From an uncultured Holophagaceae bacterium (GTDB lineage Bacteria > Acidobacteriota > Holophagae > Holophagales > Holophagaceae): DNA of 32,951 bases. Below are positions 26,501 to 32,951 of the stretch, in pieces. A program made the position numbers and the translations under genes. The DNA is taken from NCBI GenBank assembly GCA_903843705.1, contig CAIMQW010000331.1, forward strand, positions 1 to 32,951, given 5' to 3'. Under the pieces are notes generated by a model. It was not told the origin of the DNA, did no database searches, and was given only the letters and a program-made list of their open reading frames with translations. The number at the start of each line of letters is the position of its first letter. The stretch's first letter is position 1.

Positions 26501-26896
26501 ACGGCCGCTGTCGATGCCCGACCAGGTGGCATCCACGAGGTTCGACGTGGGGCCCAGGTTGACCCAGGTGGGAATCGTTGAGGCTGCTGCGGGGGCGAGG
26601 GATTGAAGTCGGAGGCTGCCCGTGCTCGTGGGCAGGAGGTGCTGCCATTTCCTGACTTCTTCGGAGGCGACCTGGTTCTTGAAGTCCAAATATTCCGGCG
26701 AGAGCTTGCCGCCGAACCAGTAGAGGTCCCAGTCGCGGCGGAGGTCCGCACGGTCATGCCCACTGAGGGCATCGGGCCCCACCCGGGCCGGTAGGGAGCG
26801 ACGGCGCAGGACAGGGTTGGTGCTCTCCTGGGCGCCCAGGGGCAGGGTCGCCAGGAGTGCCAGCACAGCCAGATTTCGGAACGTCAAGAGGCCCAT
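23546..26896 (-). CDS. Secreted Asp-box (BNR/sortilin-like) beta-propeller protein with Ig-like domains and a C-terminal type I dockerin
   Basis: About 1116 residues. A signal peptide (GLLTFRNLAVLALLATLPLGAQ) is followed from about residue 90 to 790 by at least nine Asp-box blades such as YKSTDGGTTW, YYSSDAGSTW, LKSTDKGNTW, YRSMDGGSTW and YQSLDGGSTW. Propellers of this kind occur in GH74 enzymes, sialidases and sortilins; no catalytic residues can be assigned. Three Ig-like (Big_2-type) domains occupy about 795-1060. The last 50 residues are a textbook type I dockerin: two calcium loops DLNGDGIVDLRD and DLNGDGIVNDAD, each followed by a helix. Start ATG 26896 has GGAG six bases upstream; the 1155-codon frame starts earlier but would bury the signal peptide. 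First gene of the secreted operon; the cohesin-like lipoprotein gene starts 11 bases past its stop. Confidence 0.85.
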   Translation of the reverse strand: MGLLTFRNLAVLALLATLPLGAQESTNPVLRRRSLPARVGPDALSGHDRADLRRDWDLYWFGGKLSPEYLDFKNQVASEEVRKWQHLLPTSTGSLRLQSLAPAAASTIPTWVNLGPTSNLVDATWSGIDSGRPVAILPHPTISTSLYLATSGGGIFKCVNADLTAVGDWTWTAITDGLPTSSSGGNVAIGAMAMSPVDSNVLYVGLGDNFDAEGRGFYKSTDGGTTWTAATGLGLATRSHAILPLSSSRLLWGTNDGLKLSNDGGATFASVTGGPATGDAWTIQKLSATELICSTKVSTGAGAIYYSSDAGSTWLASTVTGVTVPVGRITLSAASDGATAYGILEDTTLSSSVIARGILKSTDKGNTWTWMAAPTISGGLFQGTGASMATDGGQGWYNHGLGVDPTNANRLVVGANMALYRSMDGGSTWSQMTHWYGNLHPYAHADFHATAWSNGILFVANDGGLAILKDPWRATVPTTTDDLTFIDNRRNKGLTTHLVYNIGSTNASTPADSKWRVTLGLQDNGTRVRQGSGTALQTSGVFEDWIGGDGFGTVVHPTNGDLMLGSLYYTCIYKSTNGGISQFLAASTGITESNNNSSAPFAPKIALGPISAPDTVYTAVNSLVYKSTDFATTWAAMSMTGFAGSGRIIRNLNASRSSNAVGIATSGGHFQVTYNGGASWADSTDITTGTLNTSYIWFNTENDQIVYGATVAPNATAHHLYKSSNGGVSWTTLDGSATSSNGLPFGIPVHVIQNLPGSANTLFVGTDFGVYQSLDGGSTWTRFGHGLPMVATRDLYIAPNGSFLRAGTYGRGVWEVQLTSLSLAVAPTAATVVYGGTQAFTPAVTGGTANTVTWTASTGTIGAGPTASGSAQTYTAPASGTSATVTATTVETPAATASATVTLVAPSAVTVAVTPVALEMMTGSSTQQFAAAVTPLTNTAVTWSGTGVSGTGLFSAASLVGGTYTVTATSQAATTRTGTATVTLVAPASVTVAVTPATATVLIGATRQFAATVSGLSTANQGTTWSVSGGGSISVSGLFTATTAGSFTVTATNAFSGKTGTAAVTVKSLDLNGDGIVDLRDLLFLAQNCGTANAAADLNGDGIVNDADLSLLLAGL

Positions 26897-26987
26897 GGCA
26901 ACTCCAGAGAGAACCCCGGGGACGGTGATTGGGACGGAACCGGCGCCAGAGGACTTGGAGAGCATAGAACGCTTCATGCCGAAGAAA

Positions 26988-26993
26988 ATCATA
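26988..26993 (-). promoter_or_regulatory. Possible -10 element of the secreted operon
   Basis: TATGAT on the minus strand (five of six consensus bases), about 90 bases before the ATG at 26896. No convincing -35 at 16-18 bases. The 230-base gap to the XPB gene must hold two divergent promoters. Confidence 0.25.
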
Positions 26994-27073
26994 CCTTTTC
27001 GGAAGAGGGGCAAGCCAATGGATCTACGAGGGACTGGAGTCCCCCTCTGCGGCCCGAGTCCGAAGTCTCTTCG

Positions 27074-27102
27074 TTGACCGAACCTAGATACCTCTCTACG
27101 CT
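27074..27102 (+). promoter_or_regulatory. Possible promoter of the XPB helicase gene
   Basis: TTGACC (27074-27079) and TACGCT (27097-27102) with a 17-base spacer, about 25 bases before the GTG start. The -35 is good, the -10 poor. Confidence 0.33.
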
Positions 27103-27126
27103 CAAAGGTTTAGGCCTGCCATCACC

Positions 27127-28872
27127 GTGATCGCCATCCGACCCGAGAATCCACTGATCGTCCAGAGCGATCGCACGCTGCTCCTCGAGGTGGCGAACCC
27201 CGTGTTTGAGCAGGTGCGGGACGAACTGGCGCGCTTCGCGGAGCTGGTGAAGAGCCCCGAACACATCCACACCTACCGCATCACTCCCCTGAGCCTCTGG
27301 AACGCCAGCGCCTCGGGCGTGAGCTGCGCGGAGATGGTCGCGACCCTGAACACCTGGTCCAAGTATCCCGTCCCCCAGAACCTGCTACAGGAGATCGAGG
27401 ACCATGGCACCCGCTACGGCAAGCTGCGCCTGGTGGCCAAGGGCGACCGCCTGGCCCTGGAGATGGATGATCGCGGCCTGTTCTGGGAGCTGGAGAACCA
27501 GAAGTCCCTGCAGGGCCTCCTGGCCGAGCCGTATCCCGACGAGCGGGGCATCTACCTGCAGACCGGCATGCGCGGCGAGGTGAAGCTGCAGCTCATCCGA
27601 CTGGGCCATCCGGTGCAGGACATGGCCGGCTACAAGCCCGGCGATCCCCTGGCCTTCGGCATGGCGCCCACCCTGAAGCAGAACGGTCGGCCCTTCGGCC
27701 TCCGGCCCTACCAGCAGGCTGCGGCGGATGTCTTCCACGCGGGCGGCGGGCCTGAGGGCGGTGCCGGGGTGCTGGTTCTGCCCTGCGGAGCCGGCAAAAC
27801 CGTCATCGGCATCGGCTGCATGGTCAGCCTCCAGACCCACACCCTGGTGCTCACCACGAACGGCACCGCCGTGAAGCAGTGGAAGCAGGAGCTGCTCGAC
27901 AAGACCACCCTCACCGAGGACCAGGTGGGCCTCTACATGGGCGACGTCAAGGAGATCAAGCCCGTCACCATCGCCACCTACCAGATCCTCACCTACCGCC
28001 GGAGCAAGTCCGGCCCCTTCGAGCACTTCAAGATCTTCGAGGCCGCCAACTGGGGCCTGGTGATCTACGACGAGGTGCACATGCTGCCGGCACCCATCTT
28101 CCGGGCGGTGGCGGAGCTGCAGGCCAAGCGGCGCCTGGGCCTCACGGCCACCCTGGTGCGCGAGGACGGCAAGGAGGAGGACGTCTTCAGCCTCATCGGC
28201 CCCAAGCGGGTGGACGTGCCCTGGAAGATGCTGGAGAAGGACGGCTTCATCGCCACGGCCCACTGCCTGGAGATCCGCGTCCCCCAGCCTACGGATGAGC
28301 GCATGGAGTACGCCGTGGCGGACCAGCGGCAGCGCTTCCGCATCGCCTCTGAGAACAGCCTCAAACTGGCCGTGGTGGATGAGCTGCTGGCGGGCCACCC
28401 CAAGGACAACATCCTGATCATCGGTCAGTATCTGGAGCAGCTGCGGATCCTGGGCGAGCGCCTGGGCGCTCCGGTGCTGACGGGCCAGACCCCCGAGAAG
28501 GAACGAGAGGTGCTGTTCCGGCAGTTCCGCGAGGGCCAGCTGCGTATCCTCATCGTGAGTAAGGTGGCGAACTTCGCCATCGACCTGCCGGACGCCTCCG
28601 TGGCCATCCAGGTGAGCGGCACCTTCGGGTCGCGCCAGGAGGAGGCCCAGCGTCTGGGCCGCATCCTCCGGCCCAAGGGCGACAAGAACCTGAGCTACTT
28701 CTACAGCCTCATCAGCCGCGACACCACCGAGCAGGAGTTTGCCCGCAACCGGCAGCTCTTCCTCACTGAGCAGGGCTACCGCTACCTCATCGAGAGCCGC
28801 CACTTCGACGAGTCCGGTCACCTCAGCGAGCCCAACGTGTGGAAACAGCTCCTCGAAGACACCCGGGGCTGA
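27127..28872 (+). CDS. XPB/Ssl2-family DNA helicase (superfamily 2)
   Basis: A 581-residue ATP-dependent 3'-5' DNA helicase. The N-terminal 190 residues match the XPB N-terminal region (VQSDRTLLLEVANP...FAELVKSPEHIHTYRITPLSLWNA). Helicase motifs follow: Q-like LRPYQQAAADVF, Walker A GAGKT 221-225 (K224), Walker B DEVH 315-318 (XPB type, not DEAH), motif III GLTATLVRED which includes the XPB RED motif, and motif VI QRLGRILRPKG. The length and absence of extra domains match bacterial XPB. Start is GTG 27127 with a weak ribosome site. Bacterial XPB is probably a repair or transcription-linked helicase. It is divergent to the secreted operon, which separates it from the Helicase_C_3 protein that usually accompanies it. 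End: inverted repeat and T-run at 28882-28960. Confidence 0.92.
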   Translation: MIAIRPENPLIVQSDRTLLLEVANPVFEQVRDELARFAELVKSPEHIHTYRITPLSLWNASASGVSCAEMVATLNTWSKYPVPQNLLQEIEDHGTRYGKLRLVAKGDRLALEMDDRGLFWELENQKSLQGLLAEPYPDERGIYLQTGMRGEVKLQLIRLGHPVQDMAGYKPGDPLAFGMAPTLKQNGRPFGLRPYQQAAADVFHAGGGPEGGAGVLVLPCGAGKTVIGIGCMVSLQTHTLVLTTNGTAVKQWKQELLDKTTLTEDQVGLYMGDVKEIKPVTIATYQILTYRRSKSGPFEHFKIFEAANWGLVIYDEVHMLPAPIFRAVAELQAKRRLGLTATLVREDGKEEDVFSLIGPKRVDVPWKMLEKDGFIATAHCLEIRVPQPTDERMEYAVADQRQRFRIASENSLKLAVVDELLAGHPKDNILIIGQYLEQLRILGERLGAPVLTGQTPEKEREVLFRQFREGQLRILIVSKVANFAIDLPDASVAIQVSGTFGSRQEEAQRLGRILRPKGDKNLSYFYSLISRDTTEQEFARNRQLFLTEQGYRYLIESRHFDESGHLSEPNVWKQLLEDTRG

Positions 28873-28881
28873 ACGGCTCTA

Positions 28882-28960
28882 ACCACGAAGACGGAAAGAC
28901 CACGAAGAAAAAGGAGCGGTCTTCCTTCGTGGTCTTCCTGTCTTCGTGGTGAATGTTTTT
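28882..28960 (+). repeat. 26-bp near-perfect inverted repeat at convergent gene ends
   Basis: Arms 28882-28907 and 28925-28950 (two mismatches), with ACCACGAAGAC and AGACCACGAAG units, enclose a 17-base loop. T5 at 28956-28960 makes it able to terminate XPB transcripts. The CCACGAAGAC-type sequence is also known to me as a dispersed intergenic repeat in many genomes. Confidence 0.6.
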
Positions 28961-28969
28961 CTCGGGGAA

Positions 28970-29554
28970 TCACCCGCCCCAGCGGCCGGGATGGAGGAGG
29001 GACTGGGCGCCGAGCCACTGGTCCAGGGGCCAGGCGAGGAGGGCGGCGAGGATGCCCGCCAGGACATCGTCCATGACCACGCCCCAACCGCCGGGCAGGC
29101 GCTGGGCGATGTCCACGGGGCCGGGCTTCCAGATGTCGAAGACGCGGAAGAGCAGGAACGGCGCCGTAAGGCGTGCGGCCCAGAGCAGCCAGGGCTGGGG
29201 CTGCACCATCACCGTGAACAGCAGGGGCGTCAGGGCGAACCAGATACCCGCCCACTCGTCGATGACGATCCAGGATGGGTCCTTCAGGCCGGTCTCCTGC
29301 ACCACCGCGTCCGCCGCCCAGACCGCCACCAGGGTCAAGGCCAGGGGCGCCGCCAGCATCGCAGCGGCGGTCCAGGGGGCACCGAGAGAGCCCAGGCCCC
29401 GCACCAGCAGCACCCAGGCGAGCAGCCCCGCCAGGCTGCCCCAGGTGCCCGGCGCGGGCTGGAGATAGCCGCTGCCAAGGCCCGTGGCCAGCCACCAAGC
29501 CAGGCGGGGGGCGGGGGTTGTTGGTGTCGCAGCCATCCGCCCATGGTAGGCCAT
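28970..29554 (-). CDS. pgpA: Phosphatidylglycerophosphatase A
   Basis: A 194-residue inner-membrane phosphatase that converts phosphatidylglycerophosphate to phosphatidylglycerol. It carries the PgpA pattern: GSGYLQPAPGTWGSLAG near the start, IVIDEWAGIWFAL with the metal-binding Asp/Glu, and FRVFDIWKPGPVDIAQRLPGGWGVVMDDVLAG at the end. Three to four membrane helices lie between. ATG 29554 with GGAG is chosen, ATG 29536 (MAATPTTP) is an alternative. The frame itself is open to 29605, but those codons lack a ribosome site. Not part of the ABC operon upstream by any visible coupling; 190 bases with an inverted repeat separate them. Confidence 0.9.
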   Translation of the reverse strand: MAYHGRMAATPTTPAPRLAWWLATGLGSGYLQPAPGTWGSLAGLLAWVLLVRGLGSLGAPWTAAAMLAAPLALTLVAVWAADAVVQETGLKDPSWIVIDEWAGIWFALTPLLFTVMVQPQPWLLWAARLTAPFLLFRVFDIWKPGPVDIAQRLPGGWGVVMDDVLAGILAALLAWPLDQWLGAQSLLHPGRWGG

Positions 29555-29606
29555 GCCGCTCCGCTGCCCCATTTGAACCTTCAGATCCCAAGGTCCAATT
29601 ACCAAT

Positions 29607-29704
29607 TCTCGCAGAGAAAGGGCGAGGGGACAGAGGTTCGCAGAGAAGGGTGTCTGCCTGCCTCCCTCGGCGACCCTCTGCCTTCTCGTCAGTTCTCTGC
29701 GAGA
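29607..29704. repeat. Inverted repeat, CGCAGAGAA type
   Basis: Perfect 12-bp arms TCTCGCAGAGAA (29607-29618) and TTCTCTGCGAGA (29693-29704), with a further TCGCAGAGAA copy near 29638-29647. It fills the gap between the ABC permease stop and pgpA. No T-run on the minus strand, so a repeat element rather than a terminator. Confidence 0.5.
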
Positions 29705-29743
29705 TTGTTTTGCTCTTTCCTGGCAATGGTTTCTGCCCAGACC

Positions 29744-30988
29744 CTAGACATGCCGCAGGGCTTCCACAATCCGCAGCCGGGCGGCTTTGAGGCCCGGGAA
29801 GAGGGCGCTGATCTGGAGGGTGGCCTGGAGACCCAGGGCCACGAAGAGATACACCGCGGGCACCAGGTGGATGTTCAGCTCGTAGCCGTGGCTGGTGCCG
29901 GGCGGGGCGGGCATCTGCAGGTGCAGGGCGTTGAGTCCGGCCCGCAGCAGCAGGGTCGCCGCCAGGCCCAGGGTGCTGCCGAAGAGGCCCAGGAAGGATC
30001 CTTCCCACTGGAGCAGGACCAGCAGCTGCCGGGGCTGGAGGCCCATGGCGCGAAGCACGCCGAACTCCCGCACCCGCTCCATGACGGACATGAGCAGCGT
30101 GTTGACCGTGGCCAGCAGCACCACGAAGAACAGCACCAGCCCCATGAAGCCGAAGATGGCGAAGTAGAGCAGCTTCACCTGCCGGTAGAAGGAGGCCAGC
30201 TCGAACCAGGGCTTCACGGTCGTGCCCGGCAGCAGGGTCTGAAGCCGCGCCTGCTCGGCCTCCACTTCGCCGGGGCGCTTCAGGATGAGGGAGAGCCGCG
30301 ACCGGGCCGGACCCGCGTCCAGCAGCTGGCCCGCGGTGGCGAGGCTGACCGTGAGGAAGCGATCGTTCAGCTCGCGCAGGCCCAGGTCCTGGAGGCCCAC
30401 CACTTCAACGTCCGCCGCATTGAGGGCGCCGTCGCGGGTGGTGGACATGAGCGTGAGGGAGCAGCCGACGGTGGCGCCCAGGGCCCGGGCGAGGCCCACG
30501 CCGAGGATCACCTCGCGAGCCGCGGGATCAGGGGACAGCCAGCGGGAGCCTTTGCCGCCCGGGGCCTTGGCGCCGTCCTTCAGGGCCTCGGCGCTGGCCA
30601 TGTGGCGGGGCTCCAGCACCGGATCTACGGCGGTACCGAGGAAGGCCACGCTCTTGGGGCCGTTGGACAGCAGACCCATGAAGCTGATGCGGGGCAGCAC
30701 CTCGGCCACGGCGGGATCGCGCCGGAGGGTCTCGGCCAGGGCCTCGCCCTCGGGCAGGGCCTTCTCCAGGCTCTGGGCCTCGTCGCCGTCCAGGGCGCCG
30801 GGGGGCAGGATCTGGAGGTGGCCCAGGCCGCCGCGGATGGCGCCGTCGGAGAGACCCTGGAAGGTCTGGGCCATGAAGCCCCCGGCTAGGCTCAGGGCCA
30901 GGAAGCCAGCCACCACCACCAGCAGCGTGAGCGCTGTGCGGCGCCGCTGGCGCAGCAGGTTCCGCAGGGCCAGGCGGGCGAGGATCAC
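29744..30988 (-). CDS. ABC transporter permease of the MacB/LolC-FtsX type
   Basis: A 414-residue membrane protein with the four-helix FtsX/MacB layout: helix 1 at RTALTLLVVVAGFLALSLAGGF, a large periplasmic domain (about 45-265), then three helices (LLYFAIFGFMGLVLFFVVLLATVNTLLMSVMERVREFGVLRAMGL; GSFLGLFGSTLGLAATLLL; VYLFVALGLQATLQISALFP). The coupling motif MERVREFGVLRAMG and the end PGLKAARLRIVEALRHV are typical. It overlaps the ATPase gene by 4 bases (upstream partner), so the two are one transporter. Likely cargo is a lipoprotein or a small hydrophobic molecule; no MFP gene is visible, so lipoprotein release (Lol) is more likely than efflux. Confidence 0.85.
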   Translation of the reverse strand: MILARLALRNLLRQRRRTALTLLVVVAGFLALSLAGGFMAQTFQGLSDGAIRGGLGHLQILPPGALDGDEAQSLEKALPEGEALAETLRRDPAVAEVLPRISFMGLLSNGPKSVAFLGTAVDPVLEPRHMASAEALKDGAKAPGGKGSRWLSPDPAAREVILGVGLARALGATVGCSLTLMSTTRDGALNAADVEVVGLQDLGLRELNDRFLTVSLATAGQLLDAGPARSRLSLILKRPGEVEAEQARLQTLLPGTTVKPWFELASFYRQVKLLYFAIFGFMGLVLFFVVLLATVNTLLMSVMERVREFGVLRAMGLQPRQLLVLLQWEGSFLGLFGSTLGLAATLLLRAGLNALHLQMPAPPGTSHGYELNIHLVPAVYLFVALGLQATLQISALFPGLKAARLRIVEALRHV

Positions 30989-31659
30989 GGCGTGTCCTCC
31001 CCCACTAGGCGGCCGTCCGCCAGGCGGAAGACGCGGTGGGCACGGGCGATGACGGCAGGATCGTGGCTGGCCACCAGGAAGGTGACGCCCTGCTCCGCTG
31101 CGAGCTCAGCCATGAGGTCGATGAGGGGTCCGCCGTGGGCGTGGTCCAGGGCGGCGGTGGGTTCGTCCGCCAGCACCAGCAGGGGCTCCGGGGCCAGGGC
31201 CCGGGCGATGGCGGTGCGCTGCTGCTGCCCGCCGCTGAGCTGGCCGGGCCGGTGGTGCAGTCGGTCCGCGAGGCCTACGCGCAGGAGGGCCGCCTCGGCG
31301 CGGCGCCGGGCCTCGAGCTCTCCCGAGCCCTGCAGCTGCAAAGGCAGCATCACGTTCTCCAGGGCCGACAGCACGGGCACCAGGTTGGCGGCCTGGAACA
31401 CGAAGCCCAGGCGGCGCAGCCGCAGGTGGCAGCGGGCGGTCTCGGGCAGGGCGGAGACGTTCATTCCGTCCAGCAGGACCTCGCCCTCGTCCGGCGTGTC
31501 CAGCAGTCCTGCCAGCTGTAGCAAGGTGGTCTTGCCACTGCCGCTGGGCCCCGCCAGCGCCGCCAGGCAGCCCTTCGGCACCGACAGCGAGACGTCGAAC
31601 ACCCCGGCGCGCTCGCCGCCGAGTTCGTAAGCGCGGGTAATGGCACGAAGCTCCAGCAT
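30985..31659 (-). CDS. ABC transporter ATPase, LolD/MacB type
   Basis: A 224-residue ATPase. Walker A GPSGSGKTT (37-45), Q-loop FVFQAANLVPVLSALENV (about 86-103), signature LSGGQQQRTAIARAL (from 141), Walker B LLVLADEP (to 166) with Asp loop ALD, and H199 in SHD. The Q-loop sequence NLVPVLSALENVMLPL is that of the MacB/LolD subfamily. It starts the operon and shares a 4-base overlap with the permease. Energy-supplying subunit of a lipoprotein-release or peptide-export pump at the inner membrane. Confidence 0.9.
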   Translation of the reverse strand: MLELRAITRAYELGGERAGVFDVSLSVPKGCLAALAGPSGSGKTTLLQLAGLLDTPDEGEVLLDGMNVSALPETARCHLRLRRLGFVFQAANLVPVLSALENVMLPLQLQGSGELEARRRAEAALLRVGLADRLHHRPGQLSGGQQQRTAIARALAPEPLLVLADEPTAALDHAHGGPLIDLMAELAAEQGVTFLVASHDPAVIARAHRVFRLADGRLVGEDTP

Positions 31660-31764
31660 CCGAAGAGGATACCCCGGGCGGGGTTCCGGGCTCTCGAACT
31701 AAGGGTTCCCAAAAGAAAGAGCAGACAATAAAAGGGATGGATGGCAATACTGTTAGTTTAGGCC

Positions 31765-31792
31765 TTGACTAATGATCAGAGTCGCTTATTTT
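31765..31792 (+). promoter_or_regulatory. Promoter of the IS4-family transposase
   Basis: TTGACT (31765-31770) and TATTTT (31787-31792) with a 16-base spacer, followed by AGAGGAGG and GTG at 31809. It may be part of the element's left end; terminal repeats cannot be paired because the right end is outside the window. Confidence 0.45.
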
Positions 31793-31808
31793 TCAAGAGG
31801 AGGCGACC

Positions 31809-32951
31809 GTGGCGAGAACCGAGGCAAAACTCCCGGAGGGGAGTCGTATCACGGACTACATCAGCCTTGGCGTGGTGGCCAAGACCTTTCCTAGATCAAA
31901 GGTTGACGACGTTCTCACAAGAACTGGGAAGAGTAGCCTTCGACAACGGGATCTCCCGGCCCATGTGGCGATGTATTACGTCATCGCCCTTGGGTTGTAC
32001 ATGGAGGTCTCCTACCGGGAAGTACTGCGCTGCCTGCTGGAAGGGATTCAGTGGCTTCAGGAGAAGCGCCCACAGCCTAGGGTTGTTGCGCCATCCAGCA
32101 TCACCCAGGCGCGCACACGGTTGGGCTGGGAAGCGGTCCAACTTCTCCACGACGAGGTGGTACAGCCCATCGCGACCGAGAAAACGCAGGGCGCTTGGTT
32201 CCACAAGTGGCGCCTGGTGAGCCTCGATGGAAGCACCATGGATTTGCCGGATGAGACAGAGAACCGCGAGGCCTTCGGGTTCCAGACCGGCCCGAAGGGT
32301 GACAGTGCCTTCCCCACAATTCGGTTTCTTTCTCTGGTTGAAAACGGTACCCGGGTCCTTTTCGGCAGCAGGATGGGCCCCTATCTAACCGGTGAATTGA
32401 CGCTGGCTGAGGAAGTCCTTCCCCTGCTCAAACCCGACATGCTCTGCCTGGCCGACAGGGGGTTCTATAGCTTCCGGAACTGGGGAATCGCCGGGAATAC
32501 CGGCTCTGAGCTGGTGTGGCGGATCAAGAAGAGCCTGCTGCTCCCGCGGGAAAAGGAGCTGGAGGATGGAAGTTATCTCAGCCGGGTCTATGAGTCTCAG
32601 AGTGACCAGAAGCAGAAGCGAGGTGGGGTGGTGGTCCGGGTGGTGGACTACACCCTGACAGGGGTTCCAAATCCGGAGCCGGTCTACCGACTGATCACCA
32701 CCATCCTGAAGCCCGAGCAGGCCTCGGCAGTCGAGCTCGCAGCTCTCTATCCTGAGCGGTGGGAGGTCGAGACTGCGTTGGATGGGCTGAAAACCCATCT
32801 CCGGGCCGGGAAGCTCACCCTTCGAAGCAAGACCCCTGACCTAGTTCGCCAGGAATTCTATGGCCTGATGATGGCCCATTTCGCCGTTCGTGGCCTGATG
32901 CACGAGGCGGCCCTCATGGGGGACATTGACCCGGATCGACTATCCTTCGTC
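31809..32951 (+). CDS. IS4-family transposase, N-terminal 381 residues (cut by window edge)
   Basis: The frame is open from GTG 31809, five bases after AGAGGAGG, to the right edge without a stop. DDE residues are visible: D140 in SLDGSTMDLPD, D216 in CLADRGFYS, and E321 in the IS4 YREK signature (Y-x2-R-x3-E-x6-K, YPERWEVETALDGLK). The N-terminal helical domain (TDYISLGVVAKTFPRSKVDDVL...VAMYYVIALGLYMEVSYREVLRCL) is usual for this IS4 branch. Such proteins are about 430-450 residues, so roughly 50-70 are missing from view. Codon use is a little less GC-rich at third positions than its neighbours, consistent with recent arrival. No frameshift is seen. Confidence 0.88.
   Translation, partial: MARTEAKLPEGSRITDYISLGVVAKTFPRSKVDDVLTRTGKSSLRQRDLPAHVAMYYVIALGLYMEVSYREVLRCLLEGIQWLQEKRPQPRVVAPSSITQARTRLGWEAVQLLHDEVVQPIATEKTQGAWFHKWRLVSLDGSTMDLPDETENREAFGFQTGPKGDSAFPTIRFLSLVENGTRVLFGSRMGPYLTGELTLAEEVLPLLKPDMLCLADRGFYSFRNWGIAGNTGSELVWRIKKSLLLPREKELEDGSYLSRVYESQSDQKQKRGGVVVRVVDYTLTGVPNPEPVYRLITTILKPEQASAVELAALYPERWEVETALDGLKTHLRAGKLTLRSKTPDLVRQEFYGLMMAHFAVRGLMHEAALMGDIDPDRLSFV

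Noticed and set aside
23546..26896. Sialidase or GH74 xyloglucanase activity for the propeller protein
   Set aside because: Asp-box repeats are structural. No catalytic residues of either family could be placed, so only the fold is claimed.
27385..28821. A 478-codon minus-strand frame inside the XPB helicase gene
   Set aside because: Shadow of a gene with complete helicase motifs; composition is Leu, Val, Gly and His biased with no ribosome site.
28818..30008. A 396-codon minus-strand frame covering the end of XPB, the repeat and pgpA
   Set aside because: It runs through the inverted repeat and reads pgpA out of frame.
28946..30889. A 647-codon plus-strand frame across pgpA and the ABC permease
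   Set aside because: It spans two well recognised genes and the repeat between them, and its product is low-complexity with no known motif.

Overview
The window is GC-rich, densely coded DNA from a Gram-negative bacterium. Outer-membrane porin, SurA/parvulin-type chaperones, a Lol-type ABC exporter and a LapB homologue show a double membrane. The gene mix (metzincin and dockerin surface proteins with glycine-rich lipoprotein starts, stand-alone XPB helicase, anaerobe-type thiolase cluster) and codon style fit Acidobacteriota of the Holophaga/Geothrix kind. That assignment is an inference from memory, not a search result. No tRNA, rRNA or CRISPR array was seen, and no gap between genes reaches 300 bases.

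Region 1 (1-7064, all minus strand) looks like one catabolic locus. From promoter to end it holds a TetR regulator, a KAS III-like protein, an SCP2-type thiolase, a 105-residue protein of unknown family with a duplicated GPDVTHPN motif, a short-chain dehydrogenase, an outer-membrane porin, and a periplasmic binding protein of the branched-chain amino acid/aromatic type that runs off the left edge. The likely job is uptake and CoA-dependent breakdown of a small organic acid, ketone or aromatic compound; the substrate is not readable.

Region 2 (7108-16957) is housekeeping: a BioF-type synthase, a BI-1/YccA membrane protein, two tandem periplasmic parvulins followed by an S4 protein and a YhaM-like OB/HD protein, a gene of unknown function with a near-consensus sigma-54 promoter, a LapA-LapB-like fusion with a family 4 uracil-DNA glycosylase upstream, and an ECF sigma factor with a membrane partner.

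Region 3 (17032-28872) is the most unusual. A Helicase_C_3/WYL protein (minus) and an XPB-family helicase (plus), which are neighbours in other bacteria, flank a three-gene secreted operon of about 7.8 kb. In transcription order the operon encodes an Asp-box beta-propeller protein ending in a clear type I dockerin, a lipoprotein with four InlB-type repeats and a C-terminal cohesin-like domain, and a lipoprotein metzincin protease. This suggests a small cell-surface complex assembled by cohesin-dockerin binding.

Region 4 (28873-32951) has PgpA, an ABC permease and ATPase pair of the MacB/LolCDE type, and an IS4-family transposase cut by the right edge. Three different long inverted repeats of the dispersed intergenic type sit at gene ends (13119-13206, 28882-28950, 29607-29704).
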